Assembly: GCA_947441615.1 (NCBI GenBank)
Contig: CANEUH010000008.1
Span: forward strand, 58,041 to 122,040
Origin: Bacteriovoracaceae bacterium
GTDB lineage: Bacteria > Bdellovibrionota > Bacteriovoracia > Bacteriovoracales > Bacteriovoracaceae
Direction: 5' to 3'
Length of the DNA: 64,000 nucleotides
Shown in pieces: positions 10,465 through 18,731 of this stretch. The position numbers were made by a program, and so were the translations under genes. The notes under the pieces are model-generated. The model ran no database searches. It was given only the letters and a program-made list of their open reading frames with translations, and had not been told where the DNA came from. Within the stretch, counting starts at the first letter, position 1. Every line of letters starts with the position of its first letter.

Positions 10465-11892
10465 TTATGTAGAAGGAATGAGTTTAATGAGTTTGTCGTC
10501 CAACTCTTCAATGTCTAATTGATTGATATAATTTTTTTCAGTTAAAGGATCGTTTAGGTCTTCATTGACGAGTTTTTCCCATTTCTTATTGTTTGGAACT
10601 TGATCCTCTCGCTTCGCCGTTGAAGGGAATTGATCCCATTGAGTGAGTTGAAATAAAAGCCAGCAATTGATGAGATCAAATTGATAACAACTTTGATACG
10701 CATTTTTACGTGCAATGTCTGCTTTGTTTTGCATCATCGCATTGAATCCTGCAATTTGAGTTAATTCAATTTCAAGACCTTTTTTTGAATCGAGTGAAAT
10801 TTTACTAAGAACCTCGTCAGATTTTTTATAATCTCCCTTCTGCATCAAGAAGGCACTCATTATGGTGTATTTATTTATAAGAGTGTGCGGAGACGTAATG
10901 ACATTCTCAGCATACTTACTACCACCCTCCCAGTCACCTAAAAGCCAAGCGAGGGGAAGTAGTCTCTCTATTGCATTTTGAGAATTTTGCTTCTGCTCTA
11001 AGGCAAGTTTATGTTGAGCATAGGCGAGCTCATATTTGCTCCTAAGGCTATAAAGATTTCCTTTAATATTTTCTACATTTGGCGTTTTAAGATCTTCAAT
11101 AAATCGATAGGCCTTGGCAAATTTTCCTGCTCTAAAGAGGGCCTGCCCAATTAATTCACGAAATTCTTCGTCTTGAAGTTGATCGAGTGTGAACTCGTTT
11201 ATTTGTTCAATCACTAATTGCTCTTGATTTAAATAAAGTGAGAGTTTAAGCATTAGTTTTGCTTCTTCAGCATCTAAGGCCGCAATTTTTATTTTCCTAA
11301 AAGGTATTTTTGTTGTTCCAGGGATAGGCCTCAGTTTTAGCTGAACGATTGACTCAATCCAAATGTCACTATTTCCAGAAAAATCATAAGAGTTTTGTTC
11401 TTTGCATTTTTTCCAGTCTTCATCTAATTGATTGATCTTGTTTAAGACAATTTCTGAAAGAGTTTTAAGAATACAAATTTTTGCATAATTTGGGATTCTT
11501 TGAAGTTCTGGAATAGAAAGGTATTCATAAGTTTTTTCAAAATCACTTTCAACAAATGATAATAAAGCGAGGTACCTAAAGATAACTGGTCTTAATTTTC
11601 CTTGTGTCCTCGCTATTTTTGAAAGGTAGAGCTTAGCGAGCCTAACTTCACCGTTTAAAAGATAATATTTTACTCTTTTAAGTTCATTTTTCTGCTCCCT
11701 CATTTCTGAAAAAAGAACTTTATTGAGGTCTTCTAAATCATAAATTGAAACAGGAGGCCTAAGTTCTCCACGTCGACTTTTTAAATCTTCTGATTGAGTG
11801 GCACTGACTCCAACTCCAACTCGATCAATAGGCCAAGATTTCTCAATCTGAGAGAAAAGAGAGAAAATAGTTAATAAAATCCAAAACTTCAT
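10465..11892 (-). CDS. Exported TPR-like helical repeat protein, unknown function
   Basis: The 475-residue protein starts with a likely signal peptide (hydrophobic residues about 3-15, cleavage near residue 20). The rest is almost all helical, with repeated Ala/Leu/Tyr spacing typical of tetratricopeptide repeats, for example around LAKLYLSKIARTQGKLRP, QALFRAGKFAKAYRFIEDL and LAWLLGDWEGGSKYAENV. It is probably a periplasmic scaffold, and I recognise no specific family. It converges on spoVR with a 6-base gap and is divergent from the exported gene at 11951, with which it may share a regulated promoter region of 58 bases. The pairing hints at related roles but does not show it. Confidence 0.75.
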   Translation of the reverse strand: MKFWILLTIFSLFSQIEKSWPIDRVGVGVSATQSEDLKSRRGELRPPVSIYDLEDLNKVLFSEMREQKNELKRVKYYLLNGEVRLAKLYLSKIARTQGKLRPVIFRYLALLSFVESDFEKTYEYLSIPELQRIPNYAKICILKTLSEIVLNKINQLDEDWKKCKEQNSYDFSGNSDIWIESIVQLKLRPIPGTTKIPFRKIKIAALDAEEAKLMLKLSLYLNQEQLVIEQINEFTLDQLQDEEFRELIGQALFRAGKFAKAYRFIEDLKTPNVENIKGNLYSLRSKYELAYAQHKLALEQKQNSQNAIERLLPLAWLLGDWEGGSKYAENVITSPHTLINKYTIMSAFLMQKGDYKKSDEVLSKISLDSKKGLEIELTQIAGFNAMMQNKADIARKNAYQSCYQFDLINCWLLFQLTQWDQFPSTAKREDQVPNNKKWEKLVNEDLNDPLTEKNYINQLDIEELDDKLIKLIPST

Positions 11893-11950
11893 AGTTAACC
11901 TATCGAATAATTTACCGATAAGTTTAAAAACTTAATGACTTATAAAACCG

Positions 11951-13582
11951 ATGAAAAAACTCTTGTATTTGGGACTTATTATTTCCTTCTCGCTTCCGGC
12001 CTTGGTACCGGTTGAAGGTATTATTCTCGGTGAGGCCCCACCAGATTACCAAACTGATCCATTGATGAGTATATTCAGCGATATTTATGATAAAACTCAG
12101 TTGGGTGAAAACAAAAAAATTAAACTCTACCTTTCTACTTATTCGAGTGGACAAAATCTCTATGAGAGCTGCAGTTATTTAGTGAAACCAACATATGCCT
12201 CTTCTCACCAAGAGCAACAGGCAAAAAGGGGAGTCGCTGCGACTCTACAATATATTGGTTTGGACACATCAATCAAGGCAATCGGTGCTTATGCAAACAA
12301 ACTGAGTATTAATGAGGAAGGTTTTCAGAAGTTAAAAAAGAATCTGATAAAAAATTATTGTTCAAAAAATATTTCCATTTTTTCCATTAGAAACTTAGAT
12401 AGCTCTTTGGATTATTATTATAAAAATCCCATAAAGGATATTATTCCAACGATTGAAAATTCTCCTTTTGCTACAAACCTATTAAAAAACGAAACAGAAA
12501 AAGACGCAACGAGATCTAAAGAATTTGATTTAGTTATAAAAAATTTTCGAGCATTTTGTTCCTGGGGTGGAGATATAGACGATTACCGGATGCTGACTCC
12601 TTATTTAAGTAATCGTTTTATTATGTCTTTTGTCGTAAAAAATATGAATGGGATACGGGATCAGCTTGAACTGCGGGAAAATAAAGTCGTTCAAAAATCT
12701 TCAATAGATACTGTGCAAGTTGCTTGCACTGATCTTATATGTAGGAAAGAAACATTTAGGGTATTTAAGCAAAAGTTTCCTTTAAGTGTTGGGTCAACGG
12801 GACTTGCCACAGACTTACCAAAACTTTACTGTCACCATTTTCAATTCCAAAACTACCCAGCATCAACGATCAATCAAGTCAAAAAATGGATCAAGGAGAA
12901 TGAACTTGAGGATCCCATCTTCGAAACATCGAACTTTATCTCTTTAATGACGGGTGTCCCTGATTTTGTCCAATCAGCTGAAAATTATCAAAATATACCT
13001 CTTTACCTCAAGAGTAGTATTGATGATCGGTGGACCAAATGGGCGAAAACAACTCTCGATTATTTTTCGACAACACTTTTATTTGAAGAATCATTGAAAA
13101 TAAAAATTGCGCCAAGTTCAATATCAAAACTTTCTTCCTCGTTTGGTTTTGGAATTAATTTTAGTGTCACAATGGGTGAGATGGACCGTGCTCTTAAAGG
13201 AAATGATAAACTAAAAATGGGCTTTGACCTTAAGCTTTCAAAAAACTATCTTCGATCTTTGAAGTCTAAAATTAACGTTCTTGAGGAAGATGTGGATGAA
13301 GAGGGGCTTAAAGTGCTCGAGTCAGATGTTTCAAATTACATCAATTTACAACTCAAGGAAAAAGAAAAGTATTTTACCCAAAAAATGTGGAATGCTAGCT
13401 TCTCAGTTATGATAGCTAAAGAATTGATGAGACAGGCGTCAAATTACCGGGGTTCTTTATTTGATGATTATAAAGATCAGATCATCAGTATCCCAATAAA
13501 TTTTTCTTATGGGCTCTTTGCTATAAGCTATATTCGTTATCGCGCAGACGTGGCCGCAGGTAGACTTAAATTAAGTCTTTAA
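11951..13582 (+). CDS. Exported protein of unknown function
   Basis: The 543-residue protein begins MKKLLYLGLIISFSLP, a clear Sec signal peptide with probable cleavage near residue 20-24. The mature part has six to eight cysteines spread through the first two thirds (around CSYLV, YCSKN, FCSWGG, ACTDLICRK, LYCHHF), which suggests periplasmic disulfides. The C-terminal third contains alternating hydrophobic stretches such as SSSFGFGINFSVTM and INFSYGLFAISYIRY that could be membrane-interacting strands. No catalytic motif or known family is apparent. It is divergent from the TPR-like gene at 10465 and lies upstream of rpoH with a 76-base gap, so it is probably a single-gene unit. Confidence 0.7.
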   Translation: MKKLLYLGLIISFSLPALVPVEGIILGEAPPDYQTDPLMSIFSDIYDKTQLGENKKIKLYLSTYSSGQNLYESCSYLVKPTYASSHQEQQAKRGVAATLQYIGLDTSIKAIGAYANKLSINEEGFQKLKKNLIKNYCSKNISIFSIRNLDSSLDYYYKNPIKDIIPTIENSPFATNLLKNETEKDATRSKEFDLVIKNFRAFCSWGGDIDDYRMLTPYLSNRFIMSFVVKNMNGIRDQLELRENKVVQKSSIDTVQVACTDLICRKETFRVFKQKFPLSVGSTGLATDLPKLYCHHFQFQNYPASTINQVKKWIKENELEDPIFETSNFISLMTGVPDFVQSAENYQNIPLYLKSSIDDRWTKWAKTTLDYFSTTLLFEESLKIKIAPSSISKLSSSFGFGINFSVTMGEMDRALKGNDKLKMGFDLKLSKNYLRSLKSKINVLEEDVDEEGLKVLESDVSNYINLQLKEKEKYFTQKMWNASFSVMIAKELMRQASNYRGSLFDDYKDQIISIPINFSYGLFAISYIRYRADVAAGRLKLSL

Positions 13583-13658
13583 GAAACGATCTATCTTTTT
13601 TATTCTAAATCTCCTAAGGTGGGCTTGACTTAAGTGCAATCAGACCCAAGTTTAAACT

Positions 13659-14693
13659 ATGGCCAAGAAAAAAACTAAAACTCATCTGACACCAGAGTTG
13701 ATTCAAAGTAATCATCGTTCCGAAGCTTTAAAAAGAAAGAACGATGTAATTGAGATAAACCTCGATGAGGATGAGGATTTTGTTGATCCCGAAAATATCA
13801 ATGAATCACTATTGCCAAAGATTTCTGATTCCCTGCCGGTAATAAGATCTACCACCGACCTCAAGGTTCAAGATCCTTTAACCCTCTATCTTAAAGAGAT
13901 TTCAAAACATAAACTTTTAACAATCGAAGAAGAAAAAGAGCTTACGGCGGAGCTTTTAAAAACTGGTGACATAGAAATTGCAAAAAAGCTTGTTCTTGCA
14001 AACCTAAGGCTCGTGGTAAAAATTGCTCTCGAATATAAAAACTCTTATAAAAACGTCATGGATCTTATTCAGGAAGGTAATATTGGTCTAATGAAGGCCG
14101 TATCCAAATATGATCCTTCAAAAGGTGCAAAGCTCTCCTATTATGCGAGTTGGTGGATTAGGTCCTATATTTTAAAATTTATCTTAGATAATTTTAGATT
14201 GGTAAAGATTGGAACGACTCAGGAGCAGAAGAAGCTTTTCTATAATTTACTTAAAGAAAAACAACGACTGATGAGTTTAGGCATTACACCCGATGTGAAG
14301 CTTTTGTCTGAAAATCTAGGCGTATCAGAAAAAGCTGTTGTTGAAATGGATCAAAGACTAGGGTCCGGGCAAGAGGTGAGTTTAGATAAACCACTAGGTG
14401 AAGACGGAGGGCGTCATTCACTTTCTGATTTGATTTCAAATGATCATGAATTACTTGATGACCAGCTGAGTAATCTTCAGAATCTAGAAATACTAAAAGA
14501 AAACCTAGAGAACTTTATCAAGGGGCTTAAGCCTCGCGATCAGGAAATCTTTAAAAAACGGTTACTTAACGAGGTCCCCGAGAGTCTTCAAAGTATTGCT
14601 GACCAATACGGAGTATCGAGAGAGAGAATCCGCCAAGTTGAGGAGAGGTTAATTGATCAATTAAAGATTTACATGTCTGAATTTCTTAGATAA
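13659..14693 (+). CDS. rpoH: RNA polymerase sigma factor, RpoH (sigma-32) type
   Basis: The product is a primary-like sigma factor with regions 1.2 (DPLTLYLKEISK), 2 (DLIQEGNIGLMKAV and YYASWWIRSYI), 3 and 4 (DQYGVSRERIRQVEER). The segment just after region 2.4, NFRLVKIGTTQEQKKLFYNL, is the diagnostic RpoH box, which argues for the heat-shock class rather than RpoD. At 344 residues it is longer than E. coli RpoH (284), mainly through a charged N-terminal extension of about 65 residues. There is no obvious ribosome site in front of the ATG (CCCAAGTTTAAACT), so translation initiation may be weak, leaderless or regulated. The adjacent rpsO and pnp genes appear to be separately expressed. Confidence 0.88.
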   Translation: MAKKKTKTHLTPELIQSNHRSEALKRKNDVIEINLDEDEDFVDPENINESLLPKISDSLPVIRSTTDLKVQDPLTLYLKEISKHKLLTIEEEKELTAELLKTGDIEIAKKLVLANLRLVVKIALEYKNSYKNVMDLIQEGNIGLMKAVSKYDPSKGAKLSYYASWWIRSYILKFILDNFRLVKIGTTQEQKKLFYNLLKEKQRLMSLGITPDVKLLSENLGVSEKAVVEMDQRLGSGQEVSLDKPLGEDGGRHSLSDLISNDHELLDDQLSNLQNLEILKENLENFIKGLKPRDQEIFKKRLLNEVPESLQSIADQYGVSRERIRQVEERLIDQLKIYMSEFLR

Positions 14694-14804
14694 AACAGCT
14701 TCTAAGTTCATAATTTAACGAGGAATTGGGGGCAATGGTGCTCACCCAGTTTACCTTGTACTTGGTTTCAACGTAAGGTTGATGCTAGGGCAAAGGAGAA
14801 ACAT

Positions 14805-15071
14805 ATGATTACGACACAAAGGTCAGCCGAGCTTACAAAAAAGTTTGGTGGCTCTGAAAAAAACTCTGGAACTGTTGAAGTTCAGGTTGCAATTCTTACA
14901 GAAAGAATTAAGAACCTTACTCCACACTTTGAGAAAAACAAGAAAGATCACTCAGGAATGAGAGGTCTTATGAAGATGATCGGTCAGCGCCGTTCACTTC
15001 TTAAGTATTTAAGTGCTAAAGATGAAGCTCGTTATAACAAGCTCATCAAAGAACTCGATCTACGTAAGTAA
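14805..15071 (+). CDS. rpsO: Small ribosomal subunit protein S15
   Basis: The 88-residue product has the standard S15 length. The four-helix signature is present, including GSxxNSGTVEVQVAILTERI-like text and the rRNA-binding segment HSGMRGLMKMIGQRRSLLKY. It binds 16S rRNA early in assembly of the 30S platform. The ribosome site is AAAGGAG. The 111-base gap after rpoH probably holds its promoter and, as in other bacteria, could hold an S15 autoregulatory leader, although I see no clear pseudoknot. It is followed at once by a strong terminator and then by pnp, the conserved rpsO-pnp order. Confidence 0.98.
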   Translation: MITTQRSAELTKKFGGSEKNSGTVEVQVAILTERIKNLTPHFEKNKKDHSGMRGLMKMIGQRRSLLKYLSAKDEARYNKLIKELDLRK

Positions 15072-15074
15072 TTT

Positions 15075-15109
15075 AAAACAAAGGGGCTCGTTTAGGGCCC
15101 CTTTGTTTT
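15075..15109 (+). terminator. Rho-independent terminator after rpsO
   Basis: A 13-bp perfect stem (AAAACAAAGGGGC, paired with its complement ending in TTTT) surrounds a 9-base loop and begins 4 bases after the rpsO stop codon. It should end most rpsO transcripts. Some read-through into pnp is possible, as in enterobacteria. Confidence 0.9.
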
Positions 15110-15149
15110 GTGAGTAGAAGGACTATCGGACGAGGTCAAAGGTATTTTA

Positions 15150-15199
15150 AGAGATAAAAAGGATTTTGATTTTAATCACTCACAATCCTCTTTATCTCT
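15150..15199 (+). promoter_or_regulatory. Long stem-loop in the pnp leader
   Basis: Positions 15150-15165 (AGAGATAAAAAGGATT) pair with 15184-15199 over 16 bp with one mismatch, leaving an 18-base loop. The structure lies between the rpsO terminator and pnp, about 100 bases before the pnp start. In E. coli a stem-loop at the same place is cut by RNase III and then used by PNPase to repress its own mRNA. The position and form here are compatible with the same control, but processing is not shown. Confidence 0.55.
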
Positions 15200-15297
15200 C
15201 AAACTTCTGACTCGATCTTAAAATCCCTCCACAAACAGATACAAAATGAAAAACATAAAAGGCCCACCCTTTGGTGTGTCGATTTTTAGGAGACCCT

Positions 15298-17421
15298 ATG
15301 TTGAATAACAAAAAAGAATTTAAAATGAACTATGGTGGAAAAGAAATCACCATGGAAACTGGACGTTTAGCGAAGCAAGCTGACGCTGCAGTTTTAGCAA
15401 GCAGTGAAGGTACGCAAGTTCTTGTAACTGTAACATGTGCCAAAGACGTTAATGATGGTCAGGATTTTTTCCCACTACTTGTAGACTATAAAGAAAAGTT
15501 TTATGCCGCAGGAAAATTCCTTGGTGGATTCTTAAAGCGTGAAGGTCGTCCTTCAAATGCAGAAATCCTTATCATGAGACTTATCGATAGACCGCTCAGA
15601 CCCCTTTTTCCTGAAGGATTCATGAATGAGACGATCATCATGGCCCAAGTTCTTTCTCATGGTGCCGGTGACTCTGAAGTTCTTGCTGGTCTAGGTGCTG
15701 CAGCTGCCTTAGCGATCTCAGATGTTCCCTTTAATGGTCCAATGGGTTACGCAAAAGTAGGTAAGGTTGATGGAAAGCTTATGGTTAATCCAACTCGTGA
15801 AGAATGGGACAAAGGTGCTTTAAATCTTCTAGTCGCTGGTTCTAGCGATGCTGTTCTTATGGTTGAGGGTGAAGCGAATGAAGTTTCTGAAGCTGAAATG
15901 CTAGAGGGAATTGTTTTTGCTCATAATAACATTAAAGAATTCTGTAAGCTTCTTGAGAAAATGACAAAAGAAGTTGGTGTTAAGAAGCGTGAGTTCAGTC
16001 CTGTTACTCCAAACGCAACTCTTATGAATGAGGCCCTTAAGGAATTTAATGCTGAAGCTCGTAAGGTGCTTTCAACAAATGTAAAGCAAGAACGCTCTAA
16101 TGCTACAAACGTTTTACGTAAGCACATAAAAGAAGCTCTTAAGGCGAATCCTTCTAAGTTTGGACTCACTGATGCTTCTGATTTTGGAAAAGAAGCGGCT
16201 AAAGTGACTGACGAAGTTCTTTATAAATTAATGCGTGCAGATATCTTAAATGAAAATAAAAGAATCGCGGGCCGTGGGCTTAATGTTGTTCGTTCTATTG
16301 AAACTGAAACATCTGTCCTTTCTTCCGTTCATGGTTCTTCACTTTTTACTCGTGGAGAAACTCAGGTTCTTGCTGCCGTGACAATCGGTGGTAAAGAAGG
16401 TGAGCAGATGTCTGACTCAATTCACGGAGTCTTTTTCGATAAATTCTACCTTCACTACGCTATGCCACCGTTCTCAGTAGGAGAAGCGAAAGGCTACAGA
16501 GGTGTTGGACGTCGTGAAATTGGTCACGGAAATCTTGCTGAGCGTGCTCTTAAAAAAGCTATGCCATCTCAAACTGATTTCCCTTATACAGTTCGTGTTG
16601 CCTGTGAAGTTTTAGAATCAAACGGCTCTTCTTCTATGGGTTCAGTTTGTTCAGGCTCTATGGCCCTTATGGATGCCGGTGTTCCTCTTAAAGGACCTGT
16701 CGCAGGTGTTGCGATGGGACTCATTAAAGAAGGCGATAAATATAAAATTCTAACAGACATCCTTGGTGATGAAGATCATCTTGGAGATATGGATTTTAAA
16801 CTTGCCGGAACAAAAGATGGTATTACGGCGATCCAAATGGATATGAAAATTGCAGGTATTTCTGAGCAAATTTTCCGTGAGGCACTCGCTCAAGCTAAAG
16901 AAGGCCGAATCCATATTTTAGGTGAAATGGCGAAAACGATTTCTACAAATCGTCAGGGCTTTAAGGCCGGTGTCCCTCAAATTAAGTCCTTTAAAATTGC
17001 TCCAGATAAAATCGGCGCTCTTATTGGACCTGGTGGAAAAAACATTAAAGCTCTACAAGAAAACTTCAAAGTTACAATGGATGTTGCTGAAGATGGAACA
17101 GTAAAAGTTCTTGGTGTTGACGTAACAAAAATCGATGATGTTATTGCATTAGCTGATATGCAACTTAATGGCCCAAAAATTGGCGCGATTTACAAAGGGA
17201 CAGTTGTTACCATTAAGGAATATGGTGCTTTCGTAGATATCGTGCCAGGACTTGCTGGTCTTGTTCACGTTTCAGAAATTGCAGACGAGAGAGTGAATGA
17301 TCCAAACGATTACCTCACAGAGGGTCAGTTAATTGATGTGAAAGTTCTTGAAGTTGACCGTTTCGGGAAAATCAAGCTTTCTGCTAAAGCTGTTGCCCCA
17401 ATCGCTAAGAAGGCTAAGTAA
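15298..17421 (+). CDS. pnp: Polyribonucleotide nucleotidyltransferase (PNPase)
   Basis: PNPase degrades RNA from the 3' end by phosphorolysis in the degradosome and in mRNA turnover. The frame is open from 15271, but ATG 15298 is chosen because AGGAG lies 6 bases before it and the 707-residue product then matches the family (E. coli 711). The order is RNase PH domain 1 (with RPLRPLFPEGF), the all-alpha linker, RNase PH domain 2 (GRREIGHGNLAERAL, DILGDEDHLGDMDFK), a KH domain (IGALIGPGGKNIKAL) and an S1 domain (YKGTVVTIKEYGAFVDIVPG). All domains are complete. dut follows 1 base after the stop codon. Confidence 0.98.
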   Translation: MLNNKKEFKMNYGGKEITMETGRLAKQADAAVLASSEGTQVLVTVTCAKDVNDGQDFFPLLVDYKEKFYAAGKFLGGFLKREGRPSNAEILIMRLIDRPLRPLFPEGFMNETIIMAQVLSHGAGDSEVLAGLGAAAALAISDVPFNGPMGYAKVGKVDGKLMVNPTREEWDKGALNLLVAGSSDAVLMVEGEANEVSEAEMLEGIVFAHNNIKEFCKLLEKMTKEVGVKKREFSPVTPNATLMNEALKEFNAEARKVLSTNVKQERSNATNVLRKHIKEALKANPSKFGLTDASDFGKEAAKVTDEVLYKLMRADILNENKRIAGRGLNVVRSIETETSVLSSVHGSSLFTRGETQVLAAVTIGGKEGEQMSDSIHGVFFDKFYLHYAMPPFSVGEAKGYRGVGRREIGHGNLAERALKKAMPSQTDFPYTVRVACEVLESNGSSSMGSVCSGSMALMDAGVPLKGPVAGVAMGLIKEGDKYKILTDILGDEDHLGDMDFKLAGTKDGITAIQMDMKIAGISEQIFREALAQAKEGRIHILGEMAKTISTNRQGFKAGVPQIKSFKIAPDKIGALIGPGGKNIKALQENFKVTMDVAEDGTVKVLGVDVTKIDDVIALADMQLNGPKIGAIYKGTVVTIKEYGAFVDIVPGLAGLVHVSEIADERVNDPNDYLTEGQLIDVKVLEVDRFGKIKLSAKAVAPIAKKAK

Positions 17422-17422
17422 A

Positions 17423-17884
17423 ATGAAGGCAGTAGAAGTTAAAGTAAAAACTCTTCCTCATTATGATGAAAGTTTTGAACTTCCTTTCTATGCAACTGAG
17501 GGAGCTGCTGGTGCTGATATTCGTGCCAGTGTTCCTGAAAAAAAATCAATGATCGTTAGGCCTGGGGAACGAGTTCTCGTTCCCACAGGTCTCCAAATGG
17601 AAATTCCATTTGGCTTTGAGATTCAAGTAAGACCAAGATCCGGTCTATCACTAAAGTCTTCTCTTATGGTGGTTAATTCTCCGGGTACGGTGGATTGTGA
17701 CTACCGCGGAGAAGTTTGTGTGATAATCGGAAATTTTGGAAAAGAAGATTATGTCATTGAGCATGGTTTAAGAATTGCTCAATTGGTCCTCGCTCCTGTT
17801 GTGCAAGCAAAATATTCTCTTACGAATATTTTAGGTGAGACAAACCGTGGTGAGGGTGGATTTGGTTCAACCGGAACCAAGTAA
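17423..17884 (+). CDS. dut: dUTP diphosphatase (dUTPase)
   Basis: The enzyme hydrolyses dUTP to dUMP and pyrophosphate, keeping uracil out of DNA and feeding dTMP synthesis. The trimeric dUTPase motifs are all present in 153 residues: GAAGADIRA, RPRSGLS, NSPGTVDCDYRGEV with the catalytic Asp, RIAQLV, and the C-terminal P-loop-like RGEGGFGSTG. The start at 17423 is chosen because the frame further upstream only overlaps pnp, and the family begins with a short strand such as VEVKVKTL. It follows the pnp stop by one base, so it is probably translated from the pnp mRNA by coupling. Confidence 0.97.
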   Translation: MKAVEVKVKTLPHYDESFELPFYATEGAAGADIRASVPEKKSMIVRPGERVLVPTGLQMEIPFGFEIQVRPRSGLSLKSSLMVVNSPGTVDCDYRGEVCVIIGNFGKEDYVIEHGLRIAQLVLAPVVQAKYSLTNILGETNRGEGGFGSTGTK

Positions 17885-17902
17885 TTTAAAAAAGGAAATG
17901 CT

Positions 17903-18184
17903 ATGGATTTAAAAGTACCTTATGCTCAGATCACAGATAAAAAACAAGGTTATGAGCAGGCAAAAAAAGTTATTCCAGAAGTTATAGCAAAATTTGGTGT
18001 GAAGGCCGATGTCAAAACCGATGATTCAACCACCACCCTGAGTGCAAAGGGAACTGGCTTTGAGGCAAAGATTGAATTTAAAGACACTGAAGCTTTGGTG
18101 AAAGTTGATCTTGGATTCCTTCTAAAACCTTTGAAGGGCAAAATTTTAGAAACAATTGAAAAACAAATTAAGAAAGTTGTATGA
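17903..18184 (+). CDS. Polyhydroxyalkanoic acid system (PHA granule region) family small protein
   Basis: The 93-residue protein fits the PHA_gran_rgn family. It has an N-terminal strand, then a helix (QGYEQAKKVIPEVIAKFGV), three strands, and the characteristic end VDLGFLLKPLKGKILETI followed by a Lys-rich tail. Members are small cytosolic proteins often found near PHA synthesis genes, but they also occur alone and their activity is unknown. No PHA genes are visible here. A GGAAATG-type ribosome site (AAAAAAGGAAATGCT) precedes the ATG. The stop overlaps the start of the next gene (ATGA), so the two are translationally coupled. Confidence 0.7.
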   Translation: MDLKVPYAQITDKKQGYEQAKKVIPEVIAKFGVKADVKTDDSTTTLSAKGTGFEAKIEFKDTEALVKVDLGFLLKPLKGKILETIEKQIKKVV

Positions 18185-18720
18185 GCGATTACAAAGTTAC
18201 TTTATGGCCATCGGGAGAAATCCTTGACCTCAACACGGAAGAAACACTTCTTAATCAATTAAAGAAGGCCGGAAAAAAAATTAAATCAAGCTGTGGGGGA
18301 TGTGCGACTTGTTCAGATTGCACCATTATTGTGAAATCTGGTGAATCCAACCTCAGTCCACAAACCTTTGAAGAGTTAAGACTTCTGGGTAATGTTTTTC
18401 ATATCACCAAGGAAAGATTGTCGTGTCAGACAAAAATCATTGGTGACGTAACTTTAGACATTTCGTCCCACGAAAAGAATACGTTCACGGGTAAGAGCGA
18501 GAAAGTAGGTCCAGTCCAGGGCCAAAAGAGCACCAAAACGATGCTCAAAAAACGTGAAGATATCGAAAAAGCCGAAATTGAAAGTAAGGAAAAAAACCAA
18601 GAAAAACCGTCTGGAGACTGGTATCGTCACTGGGAAAAAGAGGGTGAGGATCCAAATAAGCCTAAAAAATTAGGTGGAAATAAACGGGTTAAACCTTTCA
18701 ATTTTAATGATTCTGAATAA
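18181..18720 (+). CDS. 2Fe-2S ferredoxin-like protein
   Basis: The N-terminal 90 residues form a plant-type ferredoxin domain. Cys38, Cys44 and Cys47 (spacing C-x5-C-x2-C) and Cys82 (LSCQTKI) are placed to bind a 2Fe-2S cluster; Cys41 is extra. The remaining 90 residues are highly charged and low in complexity, ending in a basic stretch, and look disordered. It is probably a cytosolic electron carrier with an interaction tail; the partner is unknown. It overlaps the preceding gene by 4 bases and precedes the peptide transporter by 11 bases, so dut to the transporter may be one operon. Confidence 0.82.
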   Translation: MSDYKVTLWPSGEILDLNTEETLLNQLKKAGKKIKSSCGGCATCSDCTIIVKSGESNLSPQTFEELRLLGNVFHITKERLSCQTKIIGDVTLDISSHEKNTFTGKSEKVGPVQGQKSTKTMLKKREDIEKAEIESKEKNQEKPSGDWYRHWEKEGEDPNKPKKLGGNKRVKPFNFNDSE

Positions 18721-18731
18721 GGAGAAATGAT

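Noticed and set aside
15921..16169. An antisense frame within pnp
   Set aside because: It mirrors the codons of a certain gene and has no ribosome site.
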